From positions 1 through 15,228 of the forward strand of contig CAWAXW010000005.1 of assembly GCA_963786155.1 (NCBI GenBank): a stretch of 15,228 bases of DNA. The letters are read 5' to 3'. A program made the position numbers and the translations under genes. The notes under the pieces are model-generated. The model did not search any database, had not been told where the DNA came from, and saw only the letters and a program-made list of their open reading frames with translations. The stretch is from CAWAXW01 sp963786155 (lineage in GTDB: Bacteria > Actinomycetota > CADDZG01 > WHSQ01). The first letter of the stretch is position 1. Every line of letters begins with the position of its first letter. Of the stretch, positions 8,049-14,212 are shown one piece after another.

Positions 8049-9524
8049 ATGGCCGACGACACGAAACGCCGCAAGGCCACGTCCACGTCCAACTACGGCG
8101 TCTCCCGACGGGAGAGCCACGATGCAAGCGCCTTTTACGCCCGGTTCAAGGTGCCGAAGATCTCTTGGGACGAGACTTTGGTGGCGGCTCCGGAGGTGGA
8201 CCAGATCTATGTAAATGACGCCCGGGATATGGCTCAGTTACCGGACAAGTGCGTCGCTTTGGTAGTCACTTCCCCTCCGTACTTCGCAGGCAAGGAATAT
8301 GAAGAGGCCCTCGGCGAGGGTCACGTCCCTTCCAGCTACGTCGAGTACCTCGAGCTGCTTCACGACGTCTTCGAGGAGTGCCTGCGCGTGCTTGAACCGG
8401 GCGGCCGGATCGCGGTCAACGTCGCGAACCTCGGGCGCAAGCCCTATAGGAGCCTCTCGGCCGACGTTATCCACATCCTCCAAGACCGCCTCGGTATGTT
8501 GCTGCGCGGCGAGATCATCTGGCAGAAGAGCCAGGGAGCGGGGGGTTCTTGCGCTTGGGGGTCGTTCCAGAACGCGCACAATCCAGTGCTTCGTGACATC
8601 ACTGAACGTGTGGTCGTTGCATCAAAGGGCCGTTTCGATCGCGCCGTGGCACGCCGACTTCGTGAGAAGAAAGAGTTGCCCCACGAGGCGTCGATCTTTA
8701 GAGACGAGTTCATGGAGGCAACCCTGGACCTCTGGGACATCCCCCCCGAGAGTGCAACTCGGGTCGGTCATCCGGCGCCGTTCCCAGTAGAGCTGCCCCA
8801 ACGGCTGATCGAGCTGTACACGTATAGGGGTGATCTGGTCCTCGACCCATTCGCAGGGTCCGGTTCGGCCGCTGTTGCCGCTCTACGGAGCAACCGTCAC
8901 TACGTCTTGTACGAAATCGACCCCGACTATGCAGGCCGCGCTCAGGCTCGCTTGAATGAGGAGAGGGTCGAGCTTGAGCGCTCCCGCGAGTTGCGCGATC
9001 GGATGCGGGTTGTGCTTCCAGCTACTCCTGCGCCGGCCCGTGAGAACGAGCCGTTCCAATCACGGGCCGTGCGCGAGGGAAGACGAGCCAAAGAGATCGC
9101 AGAGGAGGTGTTGCGGCAGTGCGGATTCAGCCACATCAGCAGCGATCGGCGCTTCCGCAACGGGGTCGAGGTGAACTTCGTTGCCATGGATGCTGATGGA
9201 CGCCGTTGGTTCTTCGACGTCTCGGGAGCGTTCACGTCGAGTCGCGCCGGCCTCCGGAGGACCGATACGTTGTGGAAGGCGCTGGGGAAGGCGGCGATCC
9301 TTCGGAGGACCGAGCCGGACAGCAGACTGATCCTGCTCACAACCGATCTTCCTCCCCGACGAAGCGCGGGCGGCGCAGCGCTCCGAAGCGGACGCGGCCA
9401 TATCTTCCACGACGCCATCGAGATGCTGTCGCCAGAGGGGCAGGAGCGATTGCTCGCTTACGCCCGAGGAGAGGGTTACGACGAGCCCCTGGCCGACGAT
9501 GACACCGACTCACATACGGAGTAG
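8049..9524 (+). CDS. Beta-class DNA methyltransferase (N4-cytosine/N6-adenine) with C-terminal nuclease-like domain
   Basis: ATG 8049 has GAGAGGA at 8034-8040, eight bases upstream. An in-frame GTG at 7998 lacks such a site. The enzyme should transfer methyl from SAM to an exocyclic amino group of a base. Motif IV is TSPPY (74-78), then HPAPFP (241-246), motif I DPFAGSG (266-272) and YEIDPDY (288-294). Motif IV preceding motif I marks the beta class, as in many N4-cytosine enzymes. The first about 310 of 491 residues cover the whole methylase. The remaining about 180 are extra: a charged helix with RRAKEIAEEVLRQCGF, then NGVEVNFVAMDADGRRWFFD and VSGAFT (about 371-396), then DTLWKALGKAAIL. This has the strand pattern of PD-(D/E)XK-fold domains, with Glu374 and Asp390 placed like the metal ligands but Ser392 where Lys is usual. 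It is intact in one frame. No separate restriction gene or specificity subunit is nearby. Confidence 0.85.
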   Translation: MADDTKRRKATSTSNYGVSRRESHDASAFYARFKVPKISWDETLVAAPEVDQIYVNDARDMAQLPDKCVALVVTSPPYFAGKEYEEALGEGHVPSSYVEYLELLHDVFEECLRVLEPGGRIAVNVANLGRKPYRSLSADVIHILQDRLGMLLRGEIIWQKSQGAGGSCAWGSFQNAHNPVLRDITERVVVASKGRFDRAVARRLREKKELPHEASIFRDEFMEATLDLWDIPPESATRVGHPAPFPVELPQRLIELYTYRGDLVLDPFAGSGSAAVAALRSNRHYVLYEIDPDYAGRAQARLNEERVELERSRELRDRMRVVLPATPAPARENEPFQSRAVREGRRAKEIAEEVLRQCGFSHISSDRRFRNGVEVNFVAMDADGRRWFFDVSGAFTSSRAGLRRTDTLWKALGKAAILRRTEPDSRLILLTTDLPPRRSAGGAALRSGRGHIFHDAIEMLSPEGQERLLAYARGEGYDEPLADDDTDSHTE

Positions 9525-9556
9525 CCGGTCCTCTGAGCACTCACCCTTTGAGCTCG

Positions 9557-9883
9557 ATGAAGGCCTTTGCGATAGTGCGTGGCGAGGAACCCCAGGTGTT
9601 CCTGGCAGAGAACGCCGACGTGCTTGCGAGAGCTCTGGCGCTGCATCTCGTCGCGCAGCTGCCCGCCGCAGCAGTGACGTCCGAGGCGCGGCTCGAGGAA
9701 ATGAGGTCGGCCCTTCTCGAGGAACGCTGGGCCGACGCCCTCGTCGTGTGGATCGAGGAGACGGGCGTCGCGGTCGATGTGTATGACGAAGCGCCGAGGT
9801 CGTGGAGAACAGATGACATCGACCTGGAAAGGGCCTTGCTCGAGATCCGACTGGCACCGGTCTTCTCCGATTCCGATGACTAG
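9557..9883 (+). CDS. Small conserved-looking protein of unknown function (108 aa)
   Basis: ATG 9557 is preferred over the in-frame TTG 9548; neither has a good Shine-Dalgarno sequence. The product is acidic and soluble with no signal peptide or membrane segment. It starts MKAFAIVRGEEPQVF, has a long helix (LARALALHLVAQLP, then EARLEEMRSALLEERWADAL), and ends with WIEETGVAVDVYDE and EIRLAPVFSD. The alternating strand-helix-strand pattern and clean codon use support a real gene, and I believe similar small proteins occur in other actinobacteria. It follows the methyltransferase by 32 bases and may be co-transcribed. Its TAG (9881-9883) overlaps the stop of the convergent thioesterase gene. Confidence 0.65.
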   Translation: MKAFAIVRGEEPQVFLAENADVLARALALHLVAQLPAAAVTSEARLEEMRSALLEERWADALVVWIEETGVAVDVYDEAPRSWRTDDIDLERALLEIRLAPVFSDSDD

Positions 9884-10687
9884 CGTGGGCCGATGAAGAG
9901 CGATTGCAAGCTGCGCCCGATGGGACCGGTTTCGTCGTAGATCGTCGAAGCGCATACGCCGATCCCGTCGGGCTCGGGCATCGTTGCTGCGTCGAGGCAG
10001 ACCCACTCGCCTTCGGGGTAGCGGTGCAGGTACACGCTCAAGTCCGGGTTGATGCTGAACGACTTCGTGAAGTCGATCGGGGCCGACACCCCACTGGCGG
10101 AGTCGGCCAGGATGAGCGTGCGCGTCAACGGCGAGTTGGGCTCTCCTTCTATCAGGGGGTAGCGAGGACGGGCCCAGGCGATGCCGGGCCCGGGCTCGAT
10201 GAAAGCTCCCCGCACGAAGCTCCACTCCATCGCCGCGAGATATCCAAACTGCGCGCCGGAGCGAAAGAACTCGACCGGATGGCCCACGTCGGGACCAGGG
10301 GGGACGTTGGCTTCGTAGGTAGCTCCGTGATCGACCGGTGTAGTGCGGATGCGCCACGCGCTCGGCGCGGATGACCACCGTTCCCTCGTGCAAGAGCCGC
10401 ACCTCGACTAGCTGCACGCTGCGGCCGTCGCGGACGATCTCGGCGTTCACTTCGAGCGAGGCCACGGGTACGGGTTTGAGGATGTCGAAAGTGATGCGAG
10501 CGACCCTCAGATCGGCCCGATCGTCGACGAGCTCTACGGCAGCTCCGAGGAGGGCGGCGGGGGGACCGGCGTGCTGGGAGCTCTCGTCCCAGGGGCCGGC
10601 GGTGTGCTGAGTGGAGAGGTAGCGGTCGTGGCCCTCCGGGACGTAGAAGGAGCCGGCGGGGGCCCCCTGATGGCTCTTTTCGGGCAT
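9880..10687 (-). CDS. Acyl-CoA thioesterase family protein (TesB-like double hotdog), one frameshift
   Basis: On the minus strand ATG at 10687 follows GGAGG (GCGGAGGTAGAG), so the start is firm. The protein begins MPEKSHQGAPAGSFYVPEGH. The first hotdog has GPPAALLGAAVE, the usual helix, then VARITFDILKPVPVASLEV, a strand typical of TesB-like thioesterases. Near 10355 the frame moves by one base, giving RIRTTPVDHGATYEANVPPG and then GHPVEFFRSGAQFGYL. The second hotdog has MEWSFVRGAF, PLTRTLILADSASGVSAPID and FSINPDLSVYLHRYPEGEWV, which fits the thioesterase-like superfamily (4HBT_3). Length is about 269 residues. It would hydrolyse acyl-CoA to free acid and CoA in the cytoplasm; the substrate is unknown. 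It stands alone on this strand and ends tail-to-tail with the small plus-strand gene. Confidence 0.8.
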
Positions 10688-11018
10688 CTCTACCTCCGCT
10701 TGGACCCCTGCACTCTCGGGGGGCTCACCGCCCTGCGCACGTTCGCCCCCCGAACCCCCCGGGACGCAACAGGCTACCCGGCCCAGCAGAGCAGGCAGGG
10801 AGTTGGGCATCGGAGGGAGAAATAGAAAAGGAGCGGAGGGGCCCGGCCAAAGGCCATCTCGTGGGGTGAAGGCCGGGCCCTTCGGCGTGTGGGGTGGGCT
10901 CCGCAGGAGCGTTTGACCCAAGCCCTTATGTGGGGCAGGGTGGCCCCTTCTTGGGCCCGGCCCTCGAGTCGACGGGGCCGCCACTGGTGAACTTCGACCG
11001 AAGTATCGAGGTGATGCA
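10688..11018. other. Divergent intergenic region (331 bp)
   Basis: This gap separates the minus-strand thioesterase and the plus-strand Rpf-like gene, so it must hold both promoters. I see the structured leader described separately and GAGGTGAT (11008-11015), the ribosome binding site of the Rpf-like gene. A long minus-strand open frame runs across it, but its translation is low-complexity Gly/Pro/Arg with no start near it, so I do not call a gene. Confidence 0.5.
10836..10883 (+). promoter_or_regulatory. Strong hairpin in the leader upstream of the rpf-like gene
   Basis: GAGGGGCCCGGCC (10836-10848) pairs with GGCCGGGCCCTTC (10871-10883) as 13 bp with one G-U pair, around a 22-base loop that contains GGGGTGAA. 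It lies in the 331-base gap between the divergent thioesterase (start 10687) and rpf-like (start 11019) genes. Two weaker hairpins follow at 10898-10910 (GCTCC/GGAGC) and 10958-10980 (CGGCCC/GGGCCG). Leaders of rpf genes in actinobacteria often carry a c-di-AMP (ydaO) riboswitch. I see a GGGGTGAA-like element but not the rest of its conserved core, so the identity is open. Read on the minus strand, the hairpin is followed by a T-rich stretch. Confidence 0.4.
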
Positions 11019-11918
11019 TTGCGCGTTGACAGTTCGTCGAGCATGCGCCGATCGGTGATCGGGCTGCTCCTCGCCGTCTTCATCGCGCCCGCAGCCATCT
11101 CGGTTCCGTCGATGGCAGAAACCGCGCAGGAAGACCGCGACGCTGCGCGCGAAGACCTCGGTGAGCTGCGTTCCGATCTCGCCGGAGCCGTCGCGCGCTA
11201 CGGCGACCTCCGGGATGAGATCGACACCGTCGGCGCCGAGTTGGCCGCACTCGAGCTCGGGGTTCGCCGCGACGCTCGCAGGATGATCGCTCTCGAGCGC
11301 AACGCCGTAGGTCTCGCTCGGAATCTGTATATGGGCGGCATGGTCGACGGCCTCGAAGGCCTCCTGACCGCGAAAGACCTGGGAGACATCGAGACCCGGC
11401 TCGAATACCTCGAATCTTCGAGCGAGGTACACGTGGGGACCTTCACCCGGCTCGCCGCCGACCGGGCCGCTCTGAACGATCGCCTCGACGACCTCGATGC
11501 AAAGCGAGCGCGGCTCGTGGCCGCCGCGGAGGATCTGAACGAGCTCCGAGCAGCGATTGCCGAGGGGATCGCCGAACAGGAGGCCGAAGTGGCGGCCATC
11601 GACGCCGAGGTGCTCGCCGCCGCACAGGACATAGTGAGCCGCCCGGCCCCGTCGATCACGCCGCCGGTGCCGAGTGGCCCGCTTCGTGCCGACTGGGATG
11701 CGATCGCGATGTGCGAGTCGGGCGGCAACTGGCACATCGACTCGACCTACGACGGGGGCCTTCAGTTCCATCCGGACACGTGGCTCGGCTACGGCGGGGG
11801 CCAATACGCCCGCTACGCGTGGCAGGCCACGCGCGAGCAGCAGATAGCGATCGCCGAGAAGGTCCTTGCCGCCCAGGGCCCAGGGGCCTGGCCCCACTGC
11901 TTCCAGTGGGCATCCTGA
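11019..11918 (+). CDS. Secreted resuscitation-promoting-factor-like transglycosylase with coiled-coil N-terminus
   Basis: TTG 11019 is taken as start because GAGGTGAT, a near-perfect anti-Shine-Dalgarno match, ends three bases upstream. ATG 11043 would keep the signal peptide but has no such site. The signal peptide is SMRRSVIGLLLAVFIAPAA with cleavage near VPSMA|ETA (residue 33). Residues about 35-205 are an Ala/Glu/Arg-rich coiled coil, like the N-terminal regions of CwlO/RipC-type wall hydrolases. A Pro/Ser linker (207-222) leads to the Rpf domain (about 224-297) with WDAIAMCESGGNW, where Glu233 is the expected catalytic residue. GGLQFHPDTW and AWPHC follow, and Cys232 and Cys294 would form the conserved disulfide. 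It cleaves peptidoglycan glycan strands outside the membrane and is linked to regrowth from dormancy in Micrococcus and Mycobacterium. The gene is intact. The coiled coil may bind a partner or control activity (inference). Confidence 0.92.
   Translation: MRVDSSSSMRRSVIGLLLAVFIAPAAISVPSMAETAQEDRDAAREDLGELRSDLAGAVARYGDLRDEIDTVGAELAALELGVRRDARRMIALERNAVGLARNLYMGGMVDGLEGLLTAKDLGDIETRLEYLESSSEVHVGTFTRLAADRAALNDRLDDLDAKRARLVAAAEDLNELRAAIAEGIAEQEAEVAAIDAEVLAAAQDIVSRPAPSITPPVPSGPLRADWDAIAMCESGGNWHIDSTYDGGLQFHPDTWLGYGGGQYARYAWQATREQQIAIAEKVLAAQGPGAWPHCFQWAS
11893..11910 (+). terminator. Hairpin overlapping the 3' end of the rpf-like gene
   Basis: CCCACTG (11893-11899) and CAGTGGG (11904-11910) form a perfect 7-bp stem with a CTTC loop, ending five bases before the TGA stop. 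No T-tract follows. It could be a stem-only terminator inside the last codons, or simply a coincidence of coding sequence. Confidence 0.3.
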
Positions 11919-12046
11919 CCCCATGACTAGCCCGCCTTGACAGCTTCGAGGGGAATTCTCGCCGGTATTGCGTAGTCCTGGGGGTTGAGTTTCGCCCTTT
12001 TCCGTCCGAAAACCCAAGGGAAGGCATCGGACAACCAAAGGGCATC

Positions 12047-13123
12047 ATGGAGAGCTGGCAGATCCAGTCTGCGACGTTCCTCGTCATCGACGACGAGCCT
12101 CAGAACGTGGGCCTGTTGGAGCGCGTCATCAAAGAGGCGGGCTACAAGCACGTCGCGACAGCCACCAGTGGTCACGAAGCCCTTTGCCTGCTCGAGATCC
12201 ACACGCCCGACATCGTTCTGCTCGACCTACACATGCCAGACATGGACGGGATTGCCGTTATGGAGGCGATGCAGCGGATCGTCCCGAGCGAAGAGTTCGT
12301 ACCGGTCTTGGTCCTAACCGCGGACGTCACCACGGAGGCCAAGCAGGATGCGCTTCGTCTGGGGGCCGCGGACTTCGTAAGCAAGCCGTTCAATCCGGTC
12401 GAGATAATCCTTCGCATCCAGAACCTTCTCAGGTCCCGTTTCCTCCAACAGCAGATCCGCAACCAGAAGAAACTCCTGGAGCAGCGTGTGCGAGAGCGCA
12501 CGGAGGAGCTTCAAGAAGCCCAGATCGAGATCCTCGACAGGCTCGCCCAGGCAGCCGAACGACGTGACGACGACACTGGCATGCATACGAAGCGTGTTGC
12601 ACGCACGGCGGTCGAGATCGCGATCGAGCTCGGGCTTCCCCCCGAAGAGGTCCAACTCATCTGGCGTGCCGCACCGCTGCACGACCTCGGCAAGATCGGC
12701 ATCCCCGATGCGATCCTTCTGAAGGAAGGGCCCCTGACGCCCGAAGAGTTCGAACAGATGAAGTCTCATACGACCATCGGCGCTCAGAATCTCTCCGGTG
12801 GCCAGTCCCGGCTTCTGCAGCTCGCCGAGGAGATCGCGCTAACGCACCACGAGCGTTGGGATGGGACGGGATATCACGGGATGCGCGGCGAAGAGATTCC
12901 CATCCATGGCCGGATCGTGGCGGTCGCAGATGTTTTCGACGCACTAACTCACTCGAGGCCCTACAAGGACAAGTGGACCGAGGAGGAGGCCCTCGACGAG
13001 ATCGCGTCGGGCAGCGGAACGCAGTTCGATCCCCAGGTTGTGAACGCTTTCCTAAAATGCAAAGGCCGTACCGACCTGATCCAGGACGACTTCGACACCG
13101 CCGTAGCTTTCGTTATCAACTAA
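12047..13123 (+). CDS. Response regulator with HD-GYP domain (c-di-GMP phosphodiesterase, RpfG-like)
   Basis: ATG 12047 is preceded by AAAGGG at 12037-12042, a weak ribosome site. Residues 8-125 form a receiver domain with acidic Asp15/Asp16, phospho-acceptor Asp60 in LLDLHMPDMDG, Thr91 and Lys113 (SKPF). A helical linker (about 126-165, heptad-like) leads to an HD-GYP domain (about 166-345) with His180, the HD pair His212-Asp213 in PLHDLGKIGIPD, His241, His267-His268, DGTGY at 272-276, and Asp295 in VAVADVFDAL. These are the metal ligands needed to hydrolyse c-di-GMP. The usual GYP reads GYH here and the loop is one residue shorter than in RpfG-like proteins. The gene is intact, 358 residues. 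No sensor kinase is in the window, so it is an orphan regulator; the partner is unknown. It lies 128 bases after the Rpf-like gene and may or may not share its transcript. Its TAA overlaps the convergent gene's stop. Confidence 0.92.
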   Translation: MESWQIQSATFLVIDDEPQNVGLLERVIKEAGYKHVATATSGHEALCLLEIHTPDIVLLDLHMPDMDGIAVMEAMQRIVPSEEFVPVLVLTADVTTEAKQDALRLGAADFVSKPFNPVEIILRIQNLLRSRFLQQQIRNQKKLLEQRVRERTEELQEAQIEILDRLAQAAERRDDDTGMHTKRVARTAVEIAIELGLPPEEVQLIWRAAPLHDLGKIGIPDAILLKEGPLTPEEFEQMKSHTTIGAQNLSGGQSRLLQLAEEIALTHHERWDGTGYHGMRGEEIPIHGRIVAVADVFDALTHSRPYKDKWTEEEALDEIASGSGTQFDPQVVNAFLKCKGRTDLIQDDFDTAVAFVIN

Positions 13124-14199
13124 CGCTCAGCGCTAGCCTGCTGCGGGCGTCGGCCCCACACGAGGACCAACCCCACCACCAAGGCGCCCCCCACATAGAT
13201 GAGCCATCCGGGTAGCCCGGACTCCGTCGGTTGTTCGGTTGCCGCCGATGGGAGGCGCGGGGGGATCCAATCGACCCGGCCCCCGAGTCCGAGCTCTTGG
13301 TCGCCGAGGACCATTGGCGTTGTCCATTCGAGAATGGCCTTGCGCTCGGCGCCGAGATTCGATCTGTGCTCCGCGCTCGTCGGTAGCAGGGCGCGGTATT
13401 CGAGCCAGGACCAGAAGGGCTGCTCGGAAAGACGCTGCCATCGTGGGGGTGCGGACGCGTCGGCCGAGTTGGGGACCGTACGGATCGTCTGGTTGCCTCC
13501 GAGGTAATAGCTGGGCGACCTGGTGTTCCCGAAGACCCCATCGGGGCCGATGCGCAGGAACGGCTCGCCGTCCTGGCCCGGCACGGCCAGCTCGCGTTGC
13601 GTCTCATTCCGCACGAAGACCGCCGGTATCGGTCCGGGCAGGAGTCTCACCTCGAGCCCTTCGACGCTTGGAGTGTCGGTGACGTCGGTGACGAAGTGAC
13701 CATGGCCCTCGATGAGCTCGAAGTCTCCTCGGATCGTGATGGTCTCGCCCTCGTAGAGTGCCGTCACAACCCATTCATTCGTCTGTCCTTGCCGGTGCTC
13801 GACCCGGGGGTCGAACCACGACCACACATCCGTGCGTTCGAGAAGCACCCATTTTGGTTTCGCGCCCGCCGTCAGTCCGGGAGGCACCGGTCGCTGACCG
13901 GTTGGGTCGATCGACGTATAGGCCGCAGCAGAAGCCGTGTTCGTCTCCACACGGCCCTTCCCGATGCGCAGGAAGGGATCGCCCACTTCATCGATCATGA
14001 CCAGCCATGAGTCTGTGCGGTTGATCCCAACGAGCGTCGGAGCGGTGACCTGCAGAGCCTTGAACTCAACCCCGTCGATCGTGGGCACGACCTCCACGAT
14101 GACGGGCAGGGCCTCGATCGCGGATTCCTCGTGTCCGAGAGCCGCGGGCGTTACCGAAAGAAAAACGGCGGCCACGAGGGCCGCCGTTTTCCACTGCAA
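13120..14199 (-). CDS. Secreted, C-terminally anchored protein with two tandem copies of one domain
   Basis: The minus-strand start is placed at TTG 14199, giving MQWKTAALVAAVFLSVTPAA and cleavage before HEES. No Shine-Dalgarno sequence is visible. An ATG at 14280 would overlap the upstream gene by 68 bases and bury the signal peptide. Residues about 23-180 and 181-320 are homologous copies. Copy 1 has GVEFKALQ, GDPFLRIGKGRVETN, PKWVLLERTDVWSWFDPRVEH and NEWVV...ITIRGDFELI, while copy 2 has GLEVRLLP, GEPFLRIGPDGVFGN, PRWQRLSEQPFWSWLEYR and LEWTT...LGLGGRVDWI. A membrane helix near the end (GWLIYVGGALVVGLVLVW) is followed by basic RRPQQ, so the domains face outside. Length is about 359 residues, intact in one frame. 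It lies 13 bases after the stop of the copper-oxidase-like gene, and the two probably form a unit. I recall PFLRIG-type repeats in other actinobacterial uncharacterised proteins, but no function. Confidence 0.7.
   Translation of the reverse strand: MQWKTAALVAAVFLSVTPAALGHEESAIEALPVIVEVVPTIDGVEFKALQVTAPTLVGINRTDSWLVMIDEVGDPFLRIGKGRVETNTASAAAYTSIDPTGQRPVPPGLTAGAKPKWVLLERTDVWSWFDPRVEHRQGQTNEWVVTALYEGETITIRGDFELIEGHGHFVTDVTDTPSVEGLEVRLLPGPIPAVFVRNETQRELAVPGQDGEPFLRIGPDGVFGNTRSPSYYLGGNQTIRTVPNSADASAPPRWQRLSEQPFWSWLEYRALLPTSAEHRSNLGAERKAILEWTTPMVLGDQELGLGGRVDWIPPRLPSAATEQPTESGLPGWLIYVGGALVVGLVLVWGRRPQQASAER
14162..14190 (-). terminator. Perfect intrinsic-terminator hairpin within the start of the downstream gene
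   Basis: AAAACGGCGGCC (14162-14173) and GGCCGCCGTTTT (14179-14190) form a perfect 12-bp stem with a 5-base loop. Read on the minus strand, the stem is followed by further Ts, giving GTTTTTCTTTC, a proper U-tract. It lies 22 bases after the stop of the oxidase-like gene, where a terminator is expected, but the same bases encode the signal-peptide residues KTAALVAAVFL of the next gene. It may act as terminator or attenuator between the two genes. Confidence 0.75.
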
Positions 14200-14212
14200 G
14201 GTTAGTGAGGAG

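Noticed and set aside
10836..10980. Calling the rpf leader a c-di-AMP (ydaO) riboswitch outright
   Set aside because: Only a GGGGTGAA-like word and the genomic context fit. The conserved downstream core could not be found by eye, so it is left as a question.
9476..11098. 540-residue open frame on the minus strand
   Set aside because: It contains part of the real thioesterase in its middle, but the rest is antisense to the methyltransferase, the small protein and the Rpf-like gene. It is Arg/Pro/Gly-rich and arises from high GC. The thioesterase start at 10687 has its own ribosome site.
11937..11942. TTGACA as a -35 box before the response regulator
   Set aside because: The position 17 bases downstream reads CGCCGG. 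The nearest TA-rich word (TATTGC) is 23 bases away, so no sigma-70-like promoter is supported.
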